Assembly: GCF_963678635.1 (NCBI RefSeq)
Contig: NC_087065.1
Span: 30,012,252-30,076,251 of the forward strand
DNA from: Symsagittifera roscoffensis
Lineage: Eukaryota > Xenacoelomorpha > Acoela > Convolutidae
Length of the DNA stretch: 64,000 nt
Direction: 5' to 3'
Below are positions 1 through 9,872 of this stretch, piece by piece. The position numbers and the translations under genes are program-made. The notes under the pieces were generated by a model. The model did no database searches, was not told the DNA's origin, and was given only the letters and a program-made list of their open reading frames with translations. Position 1 is the stretch's first letter. Every line of letters starts with the position of its first letter.

Positions 1-98
1 TTCACCAGCAAATTTTAACAAAAATCGGGATGTGATCTTTCAGTTTGAACTGAATAAGAAAGATCAATTCCAGTTCAGTTAGGAAAAATCACTAATAC
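1..98 (-). repeat. Copia LTR segment (left copy, cut by window edge)
   Basis: Nearly the same sequence recurs at 2832-2930, in the same orientation, on the other side of the copia coding region. The left copy is followed by element-internal sequence and the right copy by copy A, as expected for the same LTR end at both sides of an element. Confidence 0.8.
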
Positions 99-103
99 CC
101 CGC

Positions 104-986
104 CTTTCAAATTAGGTGGTTCCTAGTAGAATGTTTCGGAAAAATGCAGTTTTGCACTTTCCCAAATTTTTCGTCAATGCGTCTGCAGGCATGTTTGCTG
201 TTGGTAAAAGGGTTTATGTCACCTTCTTCTGTTCAACTAACTCTCAAAGGAAGTGTAGTTTTATGGCAAAATGCTTCGTCTTGCCGTGGTTCATTGATTT
301 TTACTAAGGGCAATACAAGCTTGGTTATCAACGAAAACTTCTAAAAGCCTATTACAAGTTATGCCTAAGTTGCTAAGTATGCCCTCTAAATGAATTCCTT
401 ACTTTACTGTTTCTACCACAGCATTGTGTTCTGCTTCGGCTGTTGAAGTTGATACACAACGCTTAAGTCTGCTAGACCAACTGATTACACCTGAGTTGTC
501 ACTGAATTTAAAACAATATCCTGAGGTACTTCTATATTTCCAGCCTAGTCTGAATCCGAATAGCTAACAAGATTCAAGACCTTATACCTCCTGTATACTA
601 AAGGTAAATTTTGTGTTCCTAGCAGACATCTAAGAAAATTTTTTCCGGCTTTCCAATGCTTTTCACCAGAATTTTCCACAAAAGAACTTAGAAGATTTGC
701 TGCAAAGCAAATGTCAGGTCTACTTGATAAAGCTAGGTAATTTAGACAACCAACAAGTCCTCGATAGTAACTTTTTTCATATTTTCTTGTTCAATGCTAC
801 CTTCTAAAGGACAATATTCTTTTGTCAATTTTTCGTTTTCACCAATAGGGGTCGTTATCGGCTTTGCTTCGGTCATCCTAAATCTTGATATCAATTTTTC
901 GACTTATTTCTCCTGGCTTATCCTAATTTCGTTTCCTGAGTAATCAACTTTCATTCCTAAGAACCATTTAAGATCACTTATCTCGC
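104..986 (-). pseudogene. Copia RT tail and RNase H, degenerate
   Basis: Broken minus-strand frames carry recognisable copia RNase H pieces. Near 544-572 a Tyr-Ser-Asp-Ser-Asp motif is followed by a TAG where copia elements normally have Tyr-Ala-Gly, so this stop lies beside a catalytic Asp. Near 255-310 the frame reads HGKTKHFAIKLHF, matching the well-known HGKTKHI-type block near the end of copia polyproteins. Between these pieces the frame shifts several times. This domain would degrade the RNA strand during reverse transcription; here it cannot be functional. Confidence 0.75.
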
Positions 987-1778
987 TCATCTCAATTTTG
1001 CTGAGATATTGCTTTCAAACCAGCTACAGAAATTTTTTTCTGCTCCACAAACCACTATATCATCGACCCACAAGCAAATTAAACCTTCTATCTCTCCCTC
1101 AATCCTCCTAACAAACAAGCACTCATCAAAAACTGAATTTTCAAAACCTAATTCCTCAAGATAGCTTTTTAGAGTCCTATGCCAAATTCTACCGGACTGC
1201 TTCAGTCCATAAAGACTTTTCTTCAGAAGACAAACTAAAGGTTTTCCTTCTTCATTAAACTTCTCAAACCCTTCAGGTTGCTTCATAAGAATTTTTTCAT
1301 CTAGTTTGGCATTCAAGTATGCAGTTTTAATGTCTAACTGTCTCAACTGATACCTATTTTGAACTGCTAAGCTCAGGACTATTCTTATGGTCGACGTCTT
1401 GGCTGTAGGTGAATACATTTCGTAAAAATCCCTTCCCTCAACTTGGCTAAAACCTTTAGCAACGAACCTAGCCTTAAACCTGGAAATTTCACCATTAGGT
1501 CCGTACTTCAAAGCAAAATGCCATCTGCTGCCTATAGACTTCTCTCCTCTATTTCTAACTAGTTCCCAAACTTTGTTTTTCTCTAATGAATCAAACTCTT
1601 TTTTCATTGCTTCTTGCCAGTCAGGGTCTGCTAAAGCTTCCTTAGCACTTTTCGGTATCTTTTCGAGAACTTCTCCAAAAAATACCACATCACCTACTCT
1701 TTTTCTTTCGTCACTTTCTATCTTTTTCTCAAAGTAGAACTTAGATTCGTCAAAACTAACGTTTCTAGACTTTTGCAC
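987..1778 (-). pseudogene. Copia reverse transcriptase domain (RVT_2)
   Basis: An open stretch of 263 codons covers most of a copia reverse transcriptase. It starts with the usual linker (DPDWQEAMKKEFDSLEKNKV, near residues 51-70). Palm motif A reads LDIKTAYLNA (near residue 150), followed by KQPEGF and SLYGLKQS, both typical of the family. The catalytic motif is LWVDDIVV with the paired Asp near residues 239-240. The frame ends at a stop inside the thumb region, and neighbouring frames on both sides hold the rest of the polyprotein. It is part of a polyprotein, so the listed start is only the edge of the open frame. Confidence 0.9.
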
Positions 1779-2240
1779 TTTGAGTTTCCTTCAATCTCAA
1801 TTTCTATCAGATAAGCTTTACTATTTTCCGATATCCACAGAAAAATTCACCTTCTAGAGTTTTTGTCTAGTTTTTTGCGAAACTGTTTTTCCACAAAATT
1901 ATACGCTACACACCCAAAAATTTTCACAAAATTAAGATTGGGTTTTTCTCCATACATTGACTCGTAGGGTGTTTTGCCTTTAGCAGAAAGAAAGCACATA
2001 TTTTGAGATTAGCAGCCATATTAAGAGCATAGGGCTAATAAGTTTTCGATAAATTCGCATCAAAAATCATGCAGCGAGCCATTGGAGTAATTGTTCCCCA
2101 GAAACTTTCTATCTTTCTGTTCTCTTGAGGGGTATAAGGAGCCGATGTTTCCAGTCTTATTTTTTGTTTCCTACAAAATCGCCTAAAATCTTGACCAATG
2201 TACTCTCCTGCGCTGTCTGAAACTAAAGTCTGAGGGACTC
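1779..2240 (-). pseudogene. Copia integrase C-terminal half, frame-broken
   Basis: Minus-strand fragments in more than one frame give the second half of a copia integrase: a segment reading FWGTITPMARCMI near 2065-2105, where the catalytic Glu region ends, and YNFVEKQFRKKLD near 1870-1905, typical of the region after the integrase core. Stops and shifts separate the pieces. It joins the N-terminal half at 2241-2720 with the RT downstream. Confidence 0.65.
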
Positions 2241-2720
2241 CTATGTCTGCAATGAACCTTTCAGATAAATTTTCAGATATCTAGAAAAACTGTCCACAAA
2301 ACCTATAGCATATCTATGTCCATCCTCTGCTAGCGGGTCGATAGGACCTAAAATATCTGTGTGAACAAAATCTAGTGTCCTGGTTGCCCTGGTATAAGAA
2401 TCTTTCGGGACTGGATTCTTTTTTGCTTTATTCAACTCACAAGTTTCACAATTCTCAATTTTAAAATCACTAATTTTCATGCCTTCAACATGTTGCTCCA
2501 AATGACTTAAATCTTTGTAGTTATTATAACCCATCCTGCAATGCCACTGTTTCAATGTGCGTACTACATAACACTCGTCTTTTCCTACAAAAGTGTCCCA
2601 TAAAAAGAGACCACTTTCCTCTCTTAATTGGTAAACTGATCCATTTCCCTGGCGAACAAACGAGCTCGCACCAAAAATAACTTCTGCTCCTGCTTTCTTC
2701 ATTTTTGATACACTCAACAC
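2241..2720 (-). pseudogene. Copia GAG-pre-integrase and integrase N-terminus
   Basis: An open frame of 159 codons begins with LLSVSKM-like residues that normally end the copia protease, then runs through the GAG-pre-integrase domain. The zinc-binding HHCC set is visible: His in WHCRMGY, His in LSHLEQH, and the Cys pair in CETC. The catalytic core begins with FVHTDILGPI, giving the first catalytic Asp; the frame closes before the second Asp. No gag precedes it, so the element lost its 5' genes by internal deletion. Confidence 0.85.
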
Positions 2721-2831
2721 CAGTCGAGTGAATTAATGAGTTTTGAGTGATAATTCTAGAAGCAAATCAGATCATATATATATGGTAAATCACCCGCACA
2801 AAGTTGCTCGAACCAATGACTAAAAGTCATG

Positions 2832-2930
2832 TTTCACCAGCTAATTTTAACAAAAATCGGGAAGTGATCTTTCAGTTTGAACTGAATAAGAAAGATCAAT
2901 TCCACTTCAGTTAGGAAAAATCACCAATAC
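2832..2930 (-). repeat. Copia LTR segment (right copy)
   Basis: Direct repeat of positions 1-98. Immediately to its right the sequence matches the env-like coding region of copies at about 23,130, 28,690 and 31,010, so the element boundary is near 2930. The inner limit of this LTR is not clear; 2721-2831 may be LTR or leader. Confidence 0.75.
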
Positions 2931-3680
2931 TTAAAATACCCTATTCAGGATATTTTATTATCCGGAAATAGATCAAATTTTGTTGATTATGAAGGAAACA
3001 TCTTATGGTATTACACTTCTACCAAAAAAGTATCATCTTTATGTTTTTGAAGATAAAAGATGCTATAAAAGAATCCTTATTTTCTATAAGAATAAAGTAC
3101 ATTTTGTCAACACACTTCACGAAGATCTTATTTTTGGGATACCGCAGTCCCATGTGGATCAGAAAATAGCCACAATGTAGCACAACTAAATCCCGACGAA
3201 GATAAATACTATCTTCTTACACCATATCCTACACTAATGCCACCATTAAAAAAATTTTCACCTGAAAGCATTGAAGCTATTGCCCGCAATCCAGATATCC
3301 ATTTACAATCGACTGGCATATACTCTAAATCTGACATACAACATCAAATTAATACACAGCAATTTCAAGAATTACTTACAAAAATTGACACAATACAACG
3401 ACAATCAAAAGATCAAAACTTACGCAAACTTGCAGAAACAGCAGGCTTTTTAGACATTTACGCACAAGACTACAGCGGATATTTTAAAGACCTTAAAGAG
3501 TACCTTTATTTGAATGGCAAAAAATATCAACCAGAGGATATATCACCAATCATTACTTTTAGTTTTGTAAACCTGAAAAACGAACTTTTTGCCTTTCTAG
3601 GATGGCCCTATTACATCTCAGAAAGATTGACTATATTATACGCAATGTTTAATTTCATTGAATTTTTTTCTCTCTATTGA
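2931..3680 (+). pseudogene. Env-like glycoprotein, C-terminal part (copy A)
   Basis: Two overlapping broken frames (about 2935-3180 and 3237-3680) match the three env-like C-terminal copies in element B. The second, 147 codons, ends with a hydrophobic stretch following Gly-Trp-Pro-Tyr-Tyr, which would be the membrane anchor of an envelope glycoprotein. One frame change lies between the pieces. Assignment to env rests on position after pol, cysteines in the upstream part and the C-terminal hydrophobic segment, not on a motif specific to one glycoprotein class. The copia element is inserted at its left edge. Confidence 0.6.
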
Positions 3681-4105
3681 AATGAATCTTTAACCTATGT
3701 GCTATACACACACAAGTAAACATACAAGCAAGCGTAGCACGCATACTCTTTACAGGATTTTTTGGAATTTTTTCTACATCAGTAAATAAAATACTTTTAG
3801 ATGCACAAATCAAGGATTACAATAAAAAATTATCAACTACACCAAATACATATGACGATTCACAAAACACCACAAATACAACACCTACGGCACCACAATT
3901 ACCAAACCTAAATCATAATTTTCCATTATCGTTAGTACCGCGAAATCTTGGAAACATAGCATATCTTCAAGACCTAATTATCCACAAAGCCCAATTCAGC
4001 ATATAGTAACACAACAATCCCAAAATGGCGACACATATGAACAAATAATTGAACAAACCCATACCACGAACTTTGTTCTCAGAACAACCAACTTTTTAGC
4101 CCACG

Positions 4106-4594
4106 ATGAGCCGCCAAGTTGGATCCCTTCACCGCTCAGTTTCCTATCCAGCCAAACACCAAAACAATATCCCTATCACACCACTTTTTTCTTTTAACAA
4201 TTTCTCACTAACCCTTCATTTCCTCACACCAAAAGAAAGTGATTTGCACTGTTCACACGACATCATGTTACGTACTAAACAAACTTATACTTATACTTTC
4301 TATAGATTTATACAAAATCGTTACACACTGCACACACCATCACGACAACCTCACCATAGATATCAATTCATTAACTCCAAATACATCTCACCATTCTTTC
4401 TTAACTCCACGTATTGTAATGAAGATACTAACTTCCAAGTCACCCTCCGAAATTATGATCTCATCACCCAGATGTATATATTCTGTCCCTTAACCAAGAC
4501 CTTTAACGTAGAAGAATCCCGGCACCTAATCATCCCACATGAATTCCTACAGCCCATCGAAGTCCCGATCCTGGAATTCACACATAACACTTAA
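4106..4594 (+). pseudogene. Post-env reading frame, shortened (copy A)
   Basis: An open frame of 162 codons that continues after env. Its last half matches the frames at 33282-33566 and 35505-35789 in copy B and the start of copy D (38,641). It jumps from the beginning to the end of the B version, so about 1.1 kb is deleted in frame-like fashion. No catalytic motif is visible and I do not recognise the family. It is rich in His, Thr and aromatic residues. After its stop, 4600-4800 continues the homology in other frames. Confidence 0.45.
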
Positions 4595-4800
4595 TACAAT
4601 CATAAATTTTTTAGCCGTATTCAAAATACACCGTATGAATTTGCACCTGGCACCGAAGAACTAAAGACCATCAGAGCACTTCAGTTGCTTTGGCCACGTC
4701 TTTAAACTAAAAACATCATTCGCATACTAGCAAAACTACTAACCTCATCCGAAGTTATTCTTAACGTTTTCCCCATGAATTCTTCCCCGACAATTAGGTA

Positions 4801-5929
4801 ACGTGAAATGAATAATTTAAACTAATAAATTTGAAATAAAACTAATCTTTCTTCACCAAATGCTTTTTCTTTTTCTTTAGCCTTCACAGTACAATCACCT
4901 ACAAAAAGAAAAATCAAATGAAAGACAGAAAATTTTTTCATAATTGATAAACCTTATTAACAAACCGCAATGATTAAAGCAGCAAAATTTTCCCCCAAAC
5001 AGCAGTAAATTGATATATAAAATCTTTTCCCTTATGCAGTAGATTTAATTAAGATGAAAACAAATTAATAATTTCAACTCCAAAAAGTTGTAAAACTGAA
5101 TTTTCAACTAATAATTTTATACAAATGCAATCAGTACTAACTTTTTAAAGACGCTTATCTATAGTTTACAACCCTTCACTCGCCAACAATCCTATCCATA
5201 ATCGCACTGCTCGCCCACGACGAATTGTTTAAAATATTGAATTTAAGTTTTAACTTTCACTGATAACAACTCTAACCAGTAGTTTCAAGCTTTCCTTCAA
5301 CCCGGTTGGAAAAGAATTATAAAATAACCCAAACTAACCAACGCATCTTACTAAACACCACAAACCACAACCTAACAGCATGACTAAAAGAAGAAAACCC
5401 ACGGTACCCAAAACGGATTATGCCAGCTTAAGAACTGGATAAAATATTCTTTTAAAGACGATTCATAAGTCCGAAAAAGAACGAATAAAACACAAAAAAG
5501 TTGAAAGACAAACCAAACCAAACGATTTGGTTTTTGAAAAAAGGACACAACCAAAACAGCAAAAGAAAAAACCAGTAATTAAAAAAATAAAAGGTTAACA
5601 CAGAACAGGACCCCACTAAAAAAGAGCATGAACTCATACCAGACTTCTGGCCTAACCCACCAGAACGACGCCGCTCGAAGTACATGCCTTCACCATGCAC
5701 TACAAGCACTCCGTCAATTTTTGATAAGAGAGCTCCAGGGTGAGCAACTCTTAAAAATAACAGAACCAAACAAAAACGCTTTTGCGAAAAAACTAATAAA
5801 AAATCTGAACTTAAAACAATATTAACAATAACTTATATATGTAAATGATATAATGCAGTATATAGATTACACACAGGCCAAAAACGAGCATCAAGGAGCT
5901 TGATGACCCAGTCACACTCAAACTACAGA
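4801..5929 (+). other. 3' non-coding region of copy A
   Basis: AT-rich sequence collinear with 33,830-34,410, 36,050-37,205 of copy B and 38,990-40,000 of copy D. A Lys-rich frame near 5460-5600 (with FEKRTQPxQQKKKPV) is matched at 36701-36907 in B but is broken here. Otherwise I see no coding signal. Confidence 0.5.
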
Positions 5930-6315
5930 ATGGCTAAACACAACCGATATGCTGCCTACAGTCACTACTCAAAGGATTTACAGTATGACTTGGATTCGCA
6001 GCAAAGAAAACCCATTGATTCAGAACAATGGCCATCTCGATGTTCAAGTATACGTACAGATCCGAGTCACTAGGCTCTCAGTCCAAACTCAAACTTCACG
6101 CCATTCCCAAACGAGATTGGAACACTGTTCTCTACAAAACAGAACCAATTATCATAACCAACCGATCAGAAGTCACGATCCGAGCTCCCCGAAACAATCG
6201 TGATAAATGGTCACACTCGTCGAAGAACAAGTTGATGTCAACGATTCCAGCTTCCTGGAACAGACGGAGAGGAAATCCTTCTTCCAGAACGGAAAAGAAA
6301 AGATGCTCGCGATAA
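5930..6315 (+). pseudogene. Small frame next to the 3' LTR (copy A)
   Basis: An ATG at 5930 opens a frame of about 46 codons to a TAG near 6068; the rest continues in another frame up to 6315. The intact counterpart in copy B is at 37206-37391. Both contain the run DQWPSRCSSIRTDPS (or EQWPSR...) and HAIPK. Between A and B most codon differences change the amino acid, so there is no sign of protein-level constraint outside the identical central block. The function is unknown. It could be a remnant of an accessory gene or a conserved RNA region. Confidence 0.4.
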
Positions 6316-6387
6316 CCAAATGATCATCATCCATCCTCCATTAAAGTAGAATGTCAAAGAACAAAAACTCTGTAAACCCCGGATGGG

Positions 6388-6735
6388 TGGAACCAGATCT
6401 AAACTAGAATTTATTATTGTACAATGTTTTAATATTTTATCCCTATAAAATATTGAATACTAACCAATCATACTCCATCAAAATAACAACCCACTTATTT
6501 GTAAGTGCTGAAACTACTTGTAGTTTCAGCACCAGTGAGATTTGAATTTAACTTAGAATATAGTTGCCTTCTCCAAAGAGACCGATTGGTATAAACCAGT
6601 ATACGCTAGATTAATTGAGACTAGGAGATATAAGAGTAAGATTGGTATTAGACTAAGAAGTTGCACGAATATATCCGGCCAAAAATAAGATAGCGTGACG
6701 AGCAGACGGTGTACCCTATCCGAAATTACTCTAGT
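6388..6735 (+). repeat. LTR of copy A, 3' end missing
   Basis: Starts with TGGAACCAGATC like the other LTRs and keeps the TATA box, hairpin and the block ending GAAATTACTCTA. The last 40 bp found in B and C, ending ACTCA, are absent; unrelated sequence follows at about 6736. Confidence 0.85.
6505..6532 (+). promoter_or_regulatory. LTR hairpin (copy A)
   Basis: Perfect 13-bp inverted repeat GTGCTGAAACTAC / GTAGTTTCAGCAC with a TT loop, 55 bp downstream of the TATAAAA at 6444. See the copy B hairpin for the comparison. Confidence 0.85.
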
Positions 6736-6851
6736 AGGTTCATTGAACGTAAATTGGGAGGGATTTATTAGGAAGGAGACGGGAGGGGGGAACAAGAGTT
6801 TTTTGAAGAGAAGGATGTGTGGTTGGTGTGAAGGGGCAGATAACAAACCAT

Positions 6852-7040
6852 GGCTCTTTTTCAGTTTCCCAACCCCTCGTAAAATTTCAAAATAAAGCTG
6901 TCCAAATACACGAAATATTGTTCGTGAAATTTTGTTCACGTGCTCACGCTGACACGTTTTAATGCATTTTATAACGTGAAAAATCATTTTGAATAAGTTG
7001 AAAATTCCAAAAAAACCAAAGGGGGAACTCGAAAAGAGCC
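6852..7040 (-). mobile_element. hAT-like MITE, copy 1 (inverted)
   Basis: Begins GGCTCTTTTTCAGTTTCCC and ends with the inverted form GGGGGAACTCGAAAAGAGCC. The flanks CAAACCAT and CAAACAAT form a 7-of-8 target duplication. Its interior is the reverse complement of the next two copies, including the shared ACGTGTCAGCGTGA block. No coding capacity. An 8-bp duplication points to the hAT group. Confidence 0.75.
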
Positions 7041-7182
7041 CAAACAATGAAGGGGCTGATACTAGCTGGGAAACGTTTTAGTTTGGGTTCTAGTTTTGTA
7101 GAACTATGATTTGACAATAGTTTGATGCCTGCGGAAATTCTATGAAAAATAGTTGTGCAAAGTTATCATCCAAATCTTTTGT

Positions 7183-7402
7183 AGCTCTTTTCCAAATTCC
7201 CCTTCTAACTTTTTCTGCTGTTCAGTGTTTACAAGTTGATATAGAATAATTTTTCATGTTAAAAACTGCATCAAAACGTGTCAGCGTGAACAGTTTCACA
7301 AAGTTATACGAAATTTCTTGCATGCACAATGCCATGTGAACAATTTTTGAACAGCTGTTTTTTTCTAATTTTAAAAAGGAGATGGAAAACTGGAAAAAAG
7401 CC
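7183..7402 (+). mobile_element. hAT-like MITE, copy 2
   Basis: Same family, opposite orientation to copy 1. The left end reads AGCTCTTTTCC and the right end CTGGAAAAAAGCC. The internal block ACGTGTCAGCGTGAACAG is present. I do not see a clean target duplication for this one. Confidence 0.6.
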
Positions 7403-7428
7403 ATTTTCATTATCTGCAAACAATTTTC

Positions 7429-7651
7429 GGCTTTTTTTCCAGTCCCCCTTTTGTTTTATTTCTTCTGAAATTCAATATACGAAAAAAAAAATTAAAATGA
7501 CTTCTCATGTCTGAAACTGCATTAAGACGTGTCAGCGTGAACAGGAGGAAAAACTTTTACAAAATTTCTTTCATGCAAATTGAAATGTAAACAGTTTAAG
7601 AACAGCTTTAATTTATAAATTTGCGAGGGGATAGAAAGCTGGAAAAGAGCC
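7429..7651 (+). mobile_element. hAT-like MITE, copy 3
   Basis: Begins GGCTTTTTTTCCAGTCCCCC and ends GCTGGAAAAGAGCC. It is flanked on both sides by CAATTTTC (7421-7428 and 7652-7659), a perfect 8-bp target duplication. Confidence 0.8.
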
Positions 7652-7707
7652 CAATTTTCTAAAAAAAAAGATCTTTATAGATTTTTGTGACCGCTAAAAA
7701 CTCGATT

Positions 7708-7931
7708 GGCTCTTCCCTCTCTCCCTCTCACTTTAAAATTTTTCCATCTTTTTAATCGTGTCACGTGTTAATATGGCTGAATACGTCGTGATTTTACTAT
7801 GTAAAATATTATGAAAAATTTTGTGCACAATTGTTAATTTGCTCACCATGCAAAATTTAATTTAATTATGACATCATAAAAGTAGTTTTTCTAATTTGAA
7901 TTTCAATTGAGGGGCTAGGGCGTGGAGAGCC
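7708..7931 (+). mobile_element. hAT-like MITE, copy 4 (diverged)
   Basis: Begins GGCTCTTCC and ends GGAGAGCC. Flanks ACTCGATT and AATCAATT agree at 6 of 8 positions. The interior has diverged, with only a weak trace of the GTGTCACGTG block. Confidence 0.55.
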
Positions 7932-7939
7932 AATCAATT

Positions 7940-8860
7940 TAATTGGGTTTTTGATCATTGATTTTTGATTTCTGAAATTGATTAAAAACCGCTAAAGTTC
8001 TATTTTCATTGTTAGATGGGTAAAGAAAGTCGATCATATGGTTTATGTTTTTTTGCCTATAAAATCAATCATTAAAATCAATCATTTCCATGAGAATCCA
8101 GTGTGGGTTATCACTGTTGTGTTTTTTCTTTTTTTTTATCTGGCGTTTTAGTTTGTGATATCTCTTGAACTTAGAACATAGAAACCATCCTACTACTGAC
8201 GGTTTTTAAAGATTCATTTATGATACGCATTTTTACAGTGCTGAATAAAAAAATTCCAATGAAAAAACTCCAACGAAAAAGATATAAAGGCAGTTTGTTT
8301 TCTCATTTTAAACCCAAATAAAATTTCATGCTCAAACAATTAACAAAATTGCTCAAAATTAATGCTCAAAATTAACATTTTTAACGACATATTTCAATTT
8401 GTTGAAAAAATTAGGCCATGTTTTTTTCACAGCAAAAACTTTGGGTAAAAAATTTCTAGTCGTATACAAAAATTTGATGTTTTTATTCATAGATCTGATT
8501 GATCTATGAACTATTATCTCATACAGTTGTTACTGAATTGCCGAGTTTCTGTGAAATCTTTGAGGTTTCTTCCCTTCAACCAACGCGGTTTTTTGTGTTA
8601 GAATTTGTGGCTATTGCGTTTTTGGCCGAAACTTTACAAAACTCGAAAAAAAAACTTTTTATAGAAAAAATGCTTATCATATACCTTTTATATATTACAA
8701 CATGATTGTCGTAGAGCTTTCGTAGAATCTTCTGCACGTATGGAATTGTACGAAATTGAATGATAGTCATTTTTTTATATATGAAAAATAAATGATATTA
8801 AAAATTTCTGGTCAACTCGGGCTCTCTCCCTTCTATCCTAGAGTAAATAATTGAAAACTC
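7940..8860. other. AT-rich sequence without recognised features
   Basis: Short open frames only (for example near 8499-8705), with no domain or splice pattern I can support. Homopolymer A and T runs are common. Confidence 0.4.
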
Positions 8861-8905
8861 AAACTAGCTCATTCTTAGGCGCAGAAACGAGAGTCAGTAG
8901 TTGCG

Positions 8906-9202
8906 TTGGATGCAGACATTAAAGAAATTGCGAGCAAAATTACAGAGTTGAATGCCAAAATAAAAGTGTGCAAAGGTCAGTATACTCCAGCAGCGCAGTT
9001 GCAACCAGCAGCGCAGTTGCAATCAGCAGCGCAGTTGCAACCAGCAGCGGATTTAGGGGAGATGTCGGATAGGACTCCCCTCCCCTCAACGATAGAACCT
9101 CCTCCTCCCCCCCCCCCCCCCACAACCAAAGAAGGGGTGGGTACCCATTTCAACTGTTGTGAGAGAACCATTTTTAGCGGTCGGACCCTAAAACTTTTCT
9201 AA
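8906..9202 (+). CDS. Possible exon with PAAQLQ repeats
   Basis: An open frame of 98 codons. The first third resembles a short coiled coil (DIKEIASKITELNAKIK). It is followed by three and a half copies of a six-residue repeat, PAAQLQ, encoded by an 18-bp tandem repeat at 8987-9049, then a proline run encoded by a C-rich tract near 9100-9122. The upstream sequence is also open for some codons, so the ATG at 8906 may not be the true start. No family is recognised. The frame end after the proline run looks non-coding, so at most the first 70 codons are plausible. It may be an exon remnant rather than a gene. Confidence 0.25.
   Translation: MDADIKEIASKITELNAKIKVCKGQYTPAAQLQPAAQLQSAAQLQPAADLGEMSDRTPLPSTIEPPPPPPPPTTKEGVGTHFNCCERTIFSGRTLKLF
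8987..9049 (+). repeat. 18-bp tandem repeat
   Basis: About three and a half copies of CCAGCAGCGCAGTTGCAA with one substitution. The unit is six codons long and keeps the frame open. Confidence 0.85.
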
Positions 9203-9728
9203 GGGAGCCTTTGGCGCCAATATTTACTAATTTTGAGTGGGTCTAAAATTTACTAAAACTTCTTTTAAAAAATGTCGATAAAATTTCGATTTTCTTTTAA
9301 AAAATCTCTCCCCCCTCGAAAAAATCCTAGATCCGCGCTTGGTTGCAACGGTCAAAATTTTCTTGTTGTATCTGTTCTTTAAAACCAGTATTTCTAATCG
9401 GAGATATGATTTTTGGAGTTTTTGTTTGGGATCATGTATATCTCTCTTTCTCATCACAGTTCTGCGACATCAGTTCTGCGTCTTTGCAGATCGTAATTAG
9501 ATTTGTTAGACTAATGGTTCTCTACATACCCTAAGTTTACTTAATGATACAGACATAGTTTAAATATCTGGAACTAAATCGCCAATTTTGACCAGCAGCA
9601 GCTATTGCTATATTTCGCAAAGAAGCGCAGCAGAATTTTTTAAACAGATTCCGTCAAAATGGTATAAGAATTTCGTTTAATACAATTAGTTTTTTAGTAC
9701 ATTTACAATTTTACTTTTTTTACAATTA
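9131..9728. other. Unassigned flank left of copy B
   Basis: No gene seen. A GC-richer phrase near 9300-9350 (CTCCCCCCTCG...GATCCGCGC) could be the end of an unidentified repeat. The sequence ends in a T-rich run just before the LTR. Confidence 0.35.
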
Positions 9729-9783
9729 TGGAACCAGATCTAAACTAGATTTTTTTATGGTCACTATTCTTAATTTTTATCCC

Positions 9784-9790
9784 TATAAAA
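9784..9790 (+). promoter_or_regulatory. TATA box of the 5' LTR
   Basis: TATAAAA at the same place in copies A and B; altered in C (CTATGAAA) and D. Transcription would be expected to start about 25-30 bp downstream, near ATCAAACTCC. The start site is inferred, not shown. Confidence 0.5.
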
Positions 9791-9844
9791 TATTGAATAC
9801 TAACCAATCAAACTCCATCAAACTAACAACCCACTTATTTGTAA

Positions 9845-9872
9845 GTGCTGAAATTACTTGTAATTTCAGCAC
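9845..9872 (+). promoter_or_regulatory. LTR hairpin (copy B)
   Basis: Perfect 13-bp stem GTGCTGAAATTAC / GTAATTTCAGCAC, TT loop. Relative to copies A and D, which have GTGCTGAAACTAC / GTAGTTTCAGCAC, both sides of one base pair changed (C-G to T-A), keeping the stem perfect. It lies about 55 bp after the TATA box, so it should be in the first part of the transcript and, as R, at both ends of the RNA. It could act in RNA (transactivation, polyadenylation control, packaging) or as a DNA palindrome. Confidence 0.85.

Larger units (their letters stand above)
1..2930 (-). mobile_element. Ty1/copia LTR retrotransposon, internally deleted
   Basis: Read on the minus strand this stretch gives, in order, an LTR end, a GAG-pre-integrase and integrase region, reverse transcriptase, RNase H and a second LTR end. 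Integrase before RT is the copia order. The two LTR segments at 1-98 and 2832-2930 are direct repeats with few differences. Gag and most of the protease are missing: the first recognisable coding sequence starts with the last residues of a copia protease, only about 110 bp from the LTR segment. Frames are broken by stops, so it is dead. On its right the sequence continues directly into the env-like region of copy A, so copia jumped into that older element. The left LTR runs off the window edge. Confidence 0.9.
2931..6735 (+). mobile_element. Errantivirus-like LTR element, copy A (3' part)
   Basis: This is the 3' end of the same family as the large copy B. It holds the env-like C-terminal region, the post-env reading frames, a 3' non-coding region and an LTR. 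Its 5' part would lie beyond the copia insertion and the window edge. Compared with B, about 1.1 kb of the post-env region is missing near 4190, and the LTR stops short at about 6735. Confidence 0.8.

Noticed and set aside
6553-7047. 164-codon minus-strand frame
   Set aside because: It runs across the LTR of copy A and the first MITE, two unrelated repeats, so it cannot be a gene.
8940-9171. Gly-rich minus-strand frames
   Set aside because: Reverse reading of the C-rich tract and the 18-bp repeat.
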